DNA of 15,562 nucleotides from Legionellales bacterium (GTDB lineage Bacteria; Pseudomonadota; Gammaproteobacteria; Berkiellales; Berkiellaceae): positions 1-15,562 of the forward strand of contig JAHFQF010000029.1 in NCBI GenBank assembly GCA_023266435.1, written 5' to 3'. Positions 1 through 6,486 of this stretch are shown in pieces. The stretch's first letter is position 1. Every line of letters begins with the position of its first letter. A model generated the notes under the pieces. The model saw nothing but the letters and a program-made list of their open reading frames with translations, was not told where the DNA came from and did not search any database. Both the position numbers and the translations under genes were made by a program.

Positions 1-114
1 CCAGATGCAGTTTTCCGAACCAAGGAATAGTCGATACTATTGCGAGGTGAGGAAGGCTGCAGAGGGTTAAAGTCGAGCAGCTAGGAACATGTATTTTGGA
101 GTATCTTGGGTATA
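1..114 (+). repeat. Palindromic MITE-like repeat, copy A (cut by window start)
   Basis: This is the right two thirds of an element whose full form is seen at 3737-3900. The two align over about 113 bases with scattered differences, beginning CCAGATGCAG and ending ATCTTGGGTATA. The centre reads AATAGT-CGAT-ACTATT, a perfect 6-bp stem with a 4-nt loop. The other copy has the same stem with a different loop (AAC), so the stem is kept while the loop varies. The right terminus matches the inverted termini of the other copies. It lies about 80 nt beyond the stop codon of the TPR gene. The left end is outside the window. Confidence 0.85.
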
Positions 115-192
115 AAGTGCAACAATGAGTCTATGAGTCTCTCGGAAAGCTTGCGTAGATTGGAAACGACTCCTCAAGCGCCTGATTCGCTT

Positions 193-2451
193 TTACAGCA
201 CTTTTACAGAAAGCTGCTCTCTCAGCCAATCATAATTATTTCTAGCGATAGCATTATCAGGAGATGCTTGCAGTATCTTTTCATAGAGCGCCAGTGCTTT
301 TTTAGTCTGATCTGTTTTCAGATACACTTCTGCACAAGCCAACCATTGTGGATTGGTTGCTTCAGTATTATTAATGATAAAATCAACCCATGGCAATGCA
401 GTTTGTAATTGCTGTCCCTCCGTCAACCAGGCTAAGACCTGCGAGAGTATTTTTTCAGATTGTGTAGGTTGTTGTATCAACTGATCGAATGCAGCTTGAG
501 GTTTAGACTCTAATACCAGGCTTAAAATTTGTAGCGGGGATTGTAAGAGCCCAAGCCCAGGATGATTTAAACTTTGATTTGCTTCAACAAAATCATGTTT
601 CAGTAACTTCGTCACTATCCACTGTGAAAGCAAGCCTGCATCATCAGGATAGATATCCAGCCCTGCTTTTAATATGGCTTCAGCACGATCATAATATTGT
701 TGTTGAAGATAGATGCTTGCTAAAAAAAGCCGGGAACCTTGATGCTCAGGATAGGATTCAATGTCTTTTTTCACAAGCTGAATCGCACGATCAATATTTT
801 TTTCCACCACATAAGCGTGCGCCAATGTCAAAGTCAAGGCCAGTTGATCAGGATGGCGTTTCAATGCTTTTTGTAATAACTGTTTGGCCTTATCTGTGCG
901 CTGCTGTTTTAAAGCCACCACAGCCAACTGCTGCACAGCCCCCATGTTATCTGGTGCCAAAACCACTGCTTTTTCATACGCCGCCTCTGCCAAGACCAAA
1001 TCTTGATGCGTTAAAGCCCACAGGCCTTGTAGTTGATAGGTCATGGCTTGATTAGGTGCTGTGTTTATTAATGCATCGATCTGCGTTTTAGCCAACTGAA
1101 AATCACCATTAGCCAACAACTGTAATATTTCATAGTGACGCGAGGCCTGTTGATCTAGAAAAGCATGGGCTTCTAACTGCTTGAGTTGTTGTTGAAATTG
1201 CGTATTATTTTCTAATTGAATGGCTGTGGCCAAATAGGTAAAGACACGTTGCTGGCTAAGTGCTGGATATTGTTTGATCAGCTGATACCAGTGATCTAAA
1301 TGCCCGCTTTGATAATACACTTGCGCTAACAAACCTAAAACAGAGGGCTCCTCAGGCGTTTCTTTGAGCAGCTGCTGTATGGCCGTCTCACTTTTATCGA
1401 AATCCCCCATGGCGAGATAAATTGCGGCTTGTAATTGCTGTGCAACTTTGACATTTTTTCCTTGATCTAGATACCGCTGTATGGCTAAAAGTGCCTGTTC
1501 ATTATTTGCTTGGCGCCAATGAATGAGCGCCATAAAATAATCAATTTGCGCTAAACTGATTTCTTTTTGAGCCATCAAAAATGCATTTTGCGCCTCTTGC
1601 CAATCATTTTTGACCAATAAAGCCAGACCTTGGCCAAACTGCCAAATGCCTTCTGGAATTTGATGATGGTTATTGTCTAAATATTGCGTTAATACCGTGA
1701 TTTGGTTGCTTTGCAAGAGGCTAAAAAAATACGGAATAATGTTTTCTTGATACAGACGGGAGCTTGGTTTTACGCGTGATAGCATGGAGGCATATCTCGC
1801 GCTCGCAGCCTCGTAATCACCGTGCATGAAATCCAAGGTCGCTAATAATACATTGGTTTGTTCCTGTGCGGGATTGGCTTTTTCTTGTAATAGAATACCT
1901 GCTCTGGCAAAATCCCCTTGTTTCAAAGCCAACTCCGCGTCGACTAAGATCAAACCAGGGATTTGAGGAGATTGATTGGCTAATCGAAATGCTGTTTGTG
2001 CCTCTGCCACGCGATCAGTGCGCAAGTAGGCAATAGCCAAAACCAGTTGAATTTCAGCCTGTTTGAGCGATGAAAAGGCCGAGAAGTTATATTGTTGCGC
2101 AATGCTGAGTAAGGACTGGTAGGCACCTAATTCAGCCTGACATTGTAATATTCTTAGTAAAGTAAGCTCGGGGTTGTATTTTTCTTTAAACAATTTATCG
2201 TATTGATTCACAGCCAAGGTGTATTCTTGATGCGAAAATAATAGATCAGCCATGGCTTGGCGTATTTCGTGATCATTAGGTTGGCTTTGTAAGTAACTTT
2301 TTAAAATAATCAAGGTTTCATTGAGCGATTGAGAATCTGCCAGCGTGAGCTGTGAGAGCACTTGCTCTCTATTATAATGATGATTATCACAGCCCTCTTG
2401 TGATAATGCGAAGAGCAGCGAAAAAATACAAACAATCTGCTTTTTATTCAC
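193..2451 (-). CDS. Large TPR-repeat protein, probably exported (possible lipoprotein)
   Basis: This 752-aa protein is made almost entirely of helical tetratricopeptide-like repeats of about 34 residues. Typical pieces are ALLAIQRYLDQGK, LGLLAQVYYQSG, AEAAYEKAVVLAPDN and ALALYEKILQASPDN near the C terminus. TPR solenoids bind other proteins; no catalytic motif is visible. The N terminus has two Lys, then a hydrophobic stretch (residues 6-17) and Cys21, which looks like a signal peptide. The residues before the Cys (QEG) are a poor lipobox, so lipid attachment is uncertain. The layout resembles large TPR lipoproteins of exopolysaccharide/PEP-CTERM systems, but no such genes are nearby, so no function is assigned. 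The start is GTG at 2451, with AGGA and AAGGA upstream. An IS element and repeats lie directly upstream, so its promoter region may have been rearranged. No clear terminator follows; repeat copy A lies 80 nt downstream. Confidence 0.85.
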   Translation of the reverse strand: MNKKQIVCIFSLLFALSQEGCDNHHYNREQVLSQLTLADSQSLNETLIILKSYLQSQPNDHEIRQAMADLLFSHQEYTLAVNQYDKLFKEKYNPELTLLRILQCQAELGAYQSLLSIAQQYNFSAFSSLKQAEIQLVLAIAYLRTDRVAEAQTAFRLANQSPQIPGLILVDAELALKQGDFARAGILLQEKANPAQEQTNVLLATLDFMHGDYEAASARYASMLSRVKPSSRLYQENIIPYFFSLLQSNQITVLTQYLDNNHHQIPEGIWQFGQGLALLVKNDWQEAQNAFLMAQKEISLAQIDYFMALIHWRQANNEQALLAIQRYLDQGKNVKVAQQLQAAIYLAMGDFDKSETAIQQLLKETPEEPSVLGLLAQVYYQSGHLDHWYQLIKQYPALSQQRVFTYLATAIQLENNTQFQQQLKQLEAHAFLDQQASRHYEILQLLANGDFQLAKTQIDALINTAPNQAMTYQLQGLWALTHQDLVLAEAAYEKAVVLAPDNMGAVQQLAVVALKQQRTDKAKQLLQKALKRHPDQLALTLTLAHAYVVEKNIDRAIQLVKKDIESYPEHQGSRLFLASIYLQQQYYDRAEAILKAGLDIYPDDAGLLSQWIVTKLLKHDFVEANQSLNHPGLGLLQSPLQILSLVLESKPQAAFDQLIQQPTQSEKILSQVLAWLTEGQQLQTALPWVDFIINNTEATNPQWLACAEVYLKTDQTKKALALYEKILQASPDNAIARNNYDWLREQLSVKVL

Positions 2452-2506
2452 ATCCTTGTCCTAAAAACTAGCGACTTTCTATACTCAAATCGAGAAAAGT
2501 ATAGCA

Positions 2507-2531
2507 CTATACCCAAGAAACTCCAAAATAC
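2507..2531 (-). repeat. Fragment of the MITE-like repeat terminus, split by the IS
   Basis: The bases 2507-2531, continued after the IS by 3731-3736, read as the reverse complement of the right end of copy A (87-114) with very few differences: CTATACCCAAGA, then CTCCAAAATAC, then ATGTTT. It is only an end fragment of about 31 bp, and it abuts the left terminus of the complete copy at 3737. The IS4-type element inserted inside it. Confidence 0.7.
2523..2531. repeat. Target-site duplication, left copy
   Basis: CCAAAATAC directly precedes the left inverted repeat of the IS and recurs exactly after the right one. Removing the IS and one copy restores a continuous repeat end, which supports a simple insertion. 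Confidence 0.88.
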
Positions 2532-3721
2532 CTCTGTAGGGTACATTTTTAGGTAACCCCCAATAAGTTACCATTCTCAAATCTACCTAGCTTGAGGCTT
2601 TTAACAATTCCTGTGGCAAATTCTTTAGGAGTTACGCAAGCATTTAAGAATTTTTCTCGGATCCAGTCGTAGCCGTAGCGAAATAGTGAACTTTGTGGTC
2701 GCCCGTGCTTTAATATTTCAATCGGTTTTTGTTCATTTCTCCACTCTCCAACTAGATGCGCAAGAGAAAAACTAAGCACCAATATGCAGGTTAAAGCGTT
2801 GAGTCGTTCAAGTTTTGTGATATGAGTATTCTCAAAATTAAATCCCCTTGATTTTAATGACTGAAACAATGTTTCTATTTCCCATCTCTGTGCATATCGC
2901 TTTAGCGCGCAATCATCTGTTCTACTCGATGCAAGTATCAATAACTCACCCGCGCGTGTCATCGTTCCAGACAAATACAGCTTATGCCCAGAATTTTCCT
3001 TTAAGCGCGCGAAGTTCACCAGGTTTAACGTCATAAAACAAGTCTTTCAAAGTGGTTTCTTTTCCTGTTTTTGTGGTGCTCAGTTGATTATTTTTTACCC
3101 GTATATCAAATGGAATAGCGTTCTCAATCAAATATCCAAGCCATTCTTTCCCAACAAACTCCCTGTCTGCAACCAAGCCCCCAATGCGCTTACGACCAAA
3201 TAACTTTAAACAGCGCTCCATGAGCGCGATGCGCTCTTGCCAATTTGAGTTTCCTTTCTTCGGTAAAAACGACCAAAATAATGGCACCGCAATTCCTTTG
3301 TGCACAACAGCAAGCTTGAGAATATTAATGTTGGATGTTCCCCATTGCCAGTTTGTCCTGTCTAATGTTAATAATACTGGCGAAGATTCAAAATTAAATA
3401 GGTCCCAAAGTAATACAGCAATGCACTCCTGGGTAAGGAAGCCTGACTGTAAAAATCGCCGTAATCTCATACGACGTGAAGACACCATTGAAGAACCCGA
3501 AATGGCTGTCGCAAGATCCGTTAAATTCACAGTGCGCGTAACAAATATCGCCAGCATGAAATGTACCAAACAAACCAATCTGGCCTTGTTTCCTTTCATA
3601 CAACAAACTAAAATAGCTAATAACTCGCTGTGCTTCATGACTACAATCCTTTGTTTCAACGCAAGAATTGTAACATTTATCATGAAAATCAGCGAGTTAT
3701 CTATTTTTGTACCCTACAGAG
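2532..3721 (-). mobile_element. IS4-family insertion sequence (1190 bp), transposase frameshifted
   Basis: The element is bounded by inverted repeats. The first 14 bases, CTCTGTAGGGTACA, are perfect at both ends (2532-2545 and 3708-3721), and similarity continues to about 28 bp with 22 matches. It is flanked by a perfect 9-bp direct repeat CCAAAATAC (2523-2531 and 3722-3730), the target duplication. Inside are the two parts of one DDE transposase with the IS4 signature. The size and target-site length fit the IS4 family. The terminal repeats look intact, so the copy could still move if an active transposase of the same type is present elsewhere. I do not recognise a named IS. Confidence 0.9.
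2549..3638 (-). pseudogene. IS4-family DDE transposase, broken by a frameshift
   Basis: The N-terminal part is read in one frame (to the stop at 2982) and the C-terminal part in the next (open from about 3034 to 2549). The first part holds two catalytic Asp candidates, in LTLDRTNWQWG and GLVADREFVG. The second part holds the IS4 Y-(2)-R-(3)-E-(6)-K signature in YAQRWEIETLFQSLK, which supplies the catalytic Glu. The change needed is +1: removing one A from the AAAA run near 2990-2995 gives a continuous ...ALKGNSGHKLYLSG... reading and a protein of about 362 aa, normal for the family. The start at 3638 (MKHSELLAIL) is chosen because AAAGGA lies upstream; an ATG at 3683 has no ribosome site. A 1-bp insertion is the simplest explanation. 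Neither half alone carries the full active site. Confidence 0.88.
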
Positions 3722-3730
3722 CCAAAATAC
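3722..3730. repeat. Target-site duplication, right copy
   Basis: CCAAAATAC directly follows the right inverted repeat and is identical to 2523-2531. Nine bases is within the range known for IS4-family elements. Confidence 0.88.
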
Positions 3731-3736
3731 ATGTTT

Positions 3737-3900
3737 CTATACCCAAGATGCTTCAAAATGCGTAGTTTATAGCAAAGCGAATTTAACCAGATGCAGTCTT
3801 CTGAGCCGAGAAATAGTAACACTATTGCGAGGCGAAGAAGGCTTCAGCTGGGTAAACTCGGGCAGCTAGAGACATGCATTTCGAAGGATCTTGGGTATAG
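3737..3900. repeat. Complete 164-bp palindromic MITE-like repeat, copy B
   Basis: The termini are 25-bp inverted repeats with 23 matches; the left begins CTATACCCAAGAT and the right ends ATCTTGGGTATAG. The inner halves also mirror each other: GAATTTAACCAGATG on the left against CAGCTGGGTAAACTC on the right. The centre is AATAGT-AAC-ACTATT. The whole element should therefore fold into one long imperfect hairpin. It carries no ORF of note. It begins 19 nt beyond the stop of the diguanylate cyclase gene and may act as a 3' structure or terminator for that transcript. It is similar to copy A at 1-114 and to shorter remnants at 2507-2531 and 7633-7648. Confidence 0.88.
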
Positions 3901-3919
3901 ACTCAAGACAAGTAGTGGA

Positions 3920-4909
3920 TTATTTGACATCTGGCCGAACGCAGTTTCTGCCCGCATGCTTGGCTTCATAGAGCGCTTTGTCTGCTCTATCGATGAAGAT
4001 ATCCATGGTATCTGCTGGGGTAAACTCTGCAGCACCAATTGAGACTGTGATTGGCAAATGCTCATTTAATTTAGCCAATTGTATTCTTTGAAGTTCAATG
4101 ATGCGGCGAATCGCTTCTGCAAGCTTAATAGCGGCCTGCAGATTCGTTCTTTCTAAAATCACAGTAAACTCTTCACCACCAAACCGAGCAATAAAGTCAC
4201 GGCCTTTTAATTGCTCTTTCAGGCATTGAGCAATGAACTTTAAAATTTGATCGCCAACGATATGACCATGCTGATCGTTGACTTGCTTAAAATGGTCAAT
4301 GTCTATCATCAGTAAACATAAGCTGCCTTCCGAGGGATTATAGCGCTGCATGGCTGATTTTAATACTCTATCAAACTCACGTCGATTTGGGATCTTAGTG
4401 AGCGCATCAGTAATGGCCGCCTCCCTGATTTTTTCAATCTCCTCTTTCAGCTCTTCAATTTCTTCATTAGCCGAGTCAATCACTGTAAACACCTGCAAAT
4501 CTTCATCCGTCCAATCACCTGAATTAATCATATAATCAATGATCACTTCGAGTTCTTCTGAGCCAAGCTCGGCTAATTTACGGATGGGCTCAGATTGAAT
4601 ACGAGCTAACTCTGCTGGCTCTAAATCCGAATGATAGAAAGCTGCCTTTAAAAAAGTTAACAAATCCTCACTATTTTGTAATTCTGTGGTTTCTTGATTG
4701 GCAATGTATTGATTCATAAAAGAACGTAAGCAATCCGCAGGGCTGGCACCATCAATGTCTAAAATATTGGTCAGAGATTCTTGAAACTGGGGCAGATGGC
4801 TACAAATGTACACATACCAAATGGCATAGTTAATGGGGTTTGGAGTAACCCCATACTTTGCCATGAGGGGCAAAGTAACGCGCATGATGTCTGTATCTAT
4901 AGATGACAT
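3920..4909 (-). CDS. GGDEF-domain diguanylate cyclase
   Basis: This 329-aa protein should make cyclic di-GMP from two GTP. The C-terminal GGDEF domain starts near residue 165 with TDALTKIPNRREFD. It contains the metal-binding Asp in MIDIDHFKQVND (about 203) and an intact GGEEF at 244-248 (ARFGGEEF), then VSIGAAEF and ADKALYEAKHAGRN. The inhibitory I-site is not canonical: the position of RxxD reads KGRD (235-238), so product inhibition may be weak or absent. The N-terminal 145 residues form a helical domain without membrane segments, starting MRVTLPLMAKYGVTPNPINY. This looks like a cytosolic input region shared with other GGDEF proteins; its signal is unknown. A charged helix (about 147-165), probably coiled coil, links the two. 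The ATG lies 5 nt after the dctA stop and the end of dctA supplies GAGGAA as ribosome site, so the two genes are probably co-transcribed. Confidence 0.93.
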   Translation of the reverse strand: MSSIDTDIMRVTLPLMAKYGVTPNPINYAIWYVYICSHLPQFQESLTNILDIDGASPADCLRSFMNQYIANQETTELQNSEDLLTFLKAAFYHSDLEPAELARIQSEPIRKLAELGSEELEVIIDYMINSGDWTDEDLQVFTVIDSANEEIEELKEEIEKIREAAITDALTKIPNRREFDRVLKSAMQRYNPSEGSLCLLMIDIDHFKQVNDQHGHIVGDQILKFIAQCLKEQLKGRDFIARFGGEEFTVILERTNLQAAIKLAEAIRRIIELQRIQLAKLNEHLPITVSIGAAEFTPADTMDIFIDRADKALYEAKHAGRNCVRPDVK

Positions 4910-4914
4910 ACTGC

Positions 4915-6192
4915 TTATTCCTCAGTCGGATTTTCTCCGTTTAATTCACGTTGCATTTTTTCGTGATTGAGCTCTTTTTCCCATTTAGCAATCACCACGG
5001 TAGCAATACCATTTCCAATGAGATTTGTAATGGCGCGTGCTTCTGACATGAAGCGGTCTATGCCTAAAATCAATACAATGCCGGCAACAGGGATGGTATG
5101 AATGGTAGATAAGGTTGCAGCCAACGTAATGAATGCTCCACCAGTCACTGCAGCTGAGCCTTTAGAAGTTAGCAGCAAAACTGCTAAAATACTGAATTGC
5201 TGCTCCAGAGTGACGGGGGTATTCGTTGCTTGCGCAATAAAAATAGCTGCCATTGTAAAATAAATGCAGCTGCCATCTAAATTAAACGAATAACCTGTTG
5301 GTATCACCATGCCTGCCACAGATTGCGAGCAACCCAGCTTTTCCATTTTGTAAATCATACGAGGCAAAGCGGACTCTGAGGAGGAGGTACCCAATACAAT
5401 TAAAATTTCTTCTTTGATATAACGCAGAAATTTAAAAATACTAAAGCCACAAATTTTAGCAATACCACCTAAAATCACGAAGATAAATAAGCAGCATGTT
5501 AAGTAAAAAGTTAATATCAGCTCTCCCAAGGAGTGCAAGGTGCCGATACCATACTTACCGATAGTAAATGCCATCGCCCCAAAGGCGCCGATGGGCGCTA
5601 ACTTCATAATAATATTAATCATGCCAAACAAAACTTGGCATAACCGATCAATGGAGCGCACTAAGGGGTTAGCATTCTTTCCTACTAAAGAGATGCCGAC
5701 ACCAAATAAAATGGAAAATAATAAGACCTGTAATATATCTCCTTTGCTGAAGGCATCAATTACCGTATTAGGAATGATGTTCATCAAAAAAGTAACCGTT
5801 TCTTGCTGTTCTGCTGACTGAGTATAAGCAGAAATTGTGCTGGCATCTAATGAGGCGATATCGGTATGCATACCCACGCCTGGCTTCAGGACATTGACGA
5901 CAACGAGACCAATGAGTAAGGCAACGGTGGTTAATAACTCAAAATATAGTAAAGATTTCAACCCTACTCGCCCTGCTTTTCTCATGTCCTTCATACTGGC
6001 AATGCCTGCCGTCACGGTACAAAAGATAATGGGCGCAATGAGCATTTTAATGAGTTTGATAAAGGCATCCCCTAAGGGTTTCATTTTCTCACCCAGCTCT
6101 GGGTAAAAATGTCCAAAGGCAACGCCAATGAGTATTGCCAAGATCACCTGTATATATAAGCTTTGGCTTAATTTCGTTCGAATAATACCCAT
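4915..6192 (-). CDS. dctA: C4-dicarboxylate:cation symporter DctA
   Basis: This inner-membrane secondary transporter takes up succinate, fumarate and malate with cations. The 425-aa sequence resembles enterobacterial DctA along its whole length. Shared blocks include GHFYPELGEKMKPLGD, FIKLIKMLIAPIIFCTV, LAPIGAFGAMAFTIGKYG, the serine-rich hairpin signature GTSSSESALPRM, IPTGYSFNLDG and LGIDRFMSEARA-TNL-GNG. The start at 6192 (MGIIRTKLSQSLYIQV) is chosen by comparison with the family. An in-frame TTG at 6225 would add 11 residues and would run through a hairpin that fits a leader better. The ribosome site before 6192 is weak. A TTGACA box at 6264-6269 and a palindrome over the likely -10 region point to its own promoter. 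The next gene downstream is a diguanylate cyclase 5 nt away. Glutamate/aspartate transport (GltP-like) is the alternative, but the blocks favour DctA. Confidence 0.95.
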   Translation of the reverse strand: MGIIRTKLSQSLYIQVILAILIGVAFGHFYPELGEKMKPLGDAFIKLIKMLIAPIIFCTVTAGIASMKDMRKAGRVGLKSLLYFELLTTVALLIGLVVVNVLKPGVGMHTDIASLDASTISAYTQSAEQQETVTFLMNIIPNTVIDAFSKGDILQVLLFSILFGVGISLVGKNANPLVRSIDRLCQVLFGMINIIMKLAPIGAFGAMAFTIGKYGIGTLHSLGELILTFYLTCCLFIFVILGGIAKICGFSIFKFLRYIKEEILIVLGTSSSESALPRMIYKMEKLGCSQSVAGMVIPTGYSFNLDGSCIYFTMAAIFIAQATNTPVTLEQQFSILAVLLLTSKGSAAVTGGAFITLAATLSTIHTIPVAGIVLILGIDRFMSEARAITNLIGNGIATVVIAKWEKELNHEKMQRELNGENPTEE

Positions 6193-6210
6193 GGATTGAT
6201 GCAACACACC

Positions 6211-6227
6211 ATTTGTTAGAAACAAAT
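6211..6227 (-). other. Leader hairpin upstream of dctA
   Basis: ATTTGTT-AGA-AACAAAT is a perfect 7-bp stem with a 3-nt loop, 18 nt before the chosen dctA start. It could influence translation or mRNA stability. It is AU-rich and therefore weak. Confidence 0.45.
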
Positions 6228-6240
6228 CTGACCTAATTTA

Positions 6241-6269
6241 AGCTTAGGTAAGCTAAAGTGTGTTGTCAA
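6241..6269 (-). promoter_or_regulatory. Probable dctA promoter with overlapping palindrome
   Basis: On the minus strand a perfect -35 box TTGACA (6269-6264) is followed after 17 bp by TAAGCT (6246-6241), a mediocre -10. An inverted repeat TTTA-A-GCTTA / TAAGCTAAA (about 6237-6257) covers the -10 area and could be an operator. The -35 box begins within the T-run of the upstream terminator. The -10 assignment is uncertain. Confidence 0.5.
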
Positions 6270-6291
6270 AAAAGGAGCCAACTATGGCTCC
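6270..6291 (-). terminator. Rho-independent terminator of the 35-aa gene
   Basis: On the minus strand GGAGCC-ATAGTT-GGCTCC is followed at once by TTTTTT. The stem lies 14 nt beyond the stop of the small ORF 6306-6413, which supports that ORF as a real transcribed gene. Confidence 0.8.
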
Positions 6292-6305
6292 GGAAAGACC
6301 GCCCC

Positions 6306-6413
6306 CTACCAGGGCATTTGAGCTAGCCAGAAGATCACTCCACTGACTAAAGAGGCAATAATAGTAACCGCAGCAATCGCATCTACTTTATCATCGTCAT
6401 GTTTTTTTCGCAT
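6306..6413 (-). CDS. Small single-span membrane protein (35 aa)
   Basis: An ATG at 6413 opens a 35-codon frame ending in TAG. The peptide starts with a charged head, MRKKHDDDKVD, and continues with one strong hydrophobic helix (about 12-31: AIAAVTIIASLVSGVIFW) and a short tail ending QMPW. AGGG lies about 9 nt upstream of the ATG, and a clear Rho-independent terminator follows 14 nt after the stop. The frame, the topology and the terminator together make a real gene likely. I do not recognise a family. It lies upstream of dctA in the same direction but the terminator separates them. Small membrane proteins beside transporter genes sometimes modulate the transporter; that is only a suggestion here. 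Confidence 0.65.
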   Translation of the reverse strand: MRKKHDDDKVDAIAAVTIIASLVSGVIFWLAQMPW

Positions 6414-6433
6414 ATCACAACCCTACTTATCTG

Positions 6434-6464
6434 ACTCAGTGATTATGATAGCCTATCACTGAGT
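6434..6464. promoter_or_regulatory. Perfect 10-bp inverted repeat
   Basis: ACTCAGTGAT and ATCACTGAGT flank an 11-nt spacer. The repeat sits between the stop of the 351-aa gene (22 nt away) and the start of the 35-aa gene (20 nt away). No T-run follows on either strand, so it is not a standard terminator. It could be an operator, an attenuating or processing hairpin in a transcript reading through from the 351-aa gene, or part of the small gene's promoter. Confidence 0.5.
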
Positions 6465-6486
6465 TCAGATCTACTGGGCTGGAATC

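Noticed and set aside
579..1055. A plus-strand frame of 158 codons
   Set aside because: It is antisense to the TPR protein gene and shows no domain or ribosome site.
2479..2504. CTATACT / AGTATAG inverted repeat upstream of the TPR gene
   Set aside because: Only 7-bp AT-rich arms in a region already shaped by repeat ends beginning CTATAC. It is too weak to call an operator.
3394..3606. A 70-codon minus-strand frame inside the IS
   Set aside because: It is out of frame with the transposase and overlaps its N-terminal coding part.
3184..3765. A 193-codon plus-strand frame across the IS
   Set aside because: It is antisense to the transposase, whose catalytic motifs are clear, and it runs out through the inverted repeat.
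6193..6225. An earlier TTG start for dctA
   Set aside because: It would add 11 residues unlike DctA and read through the leader hairpin. The family begins near the ATG at 6192.
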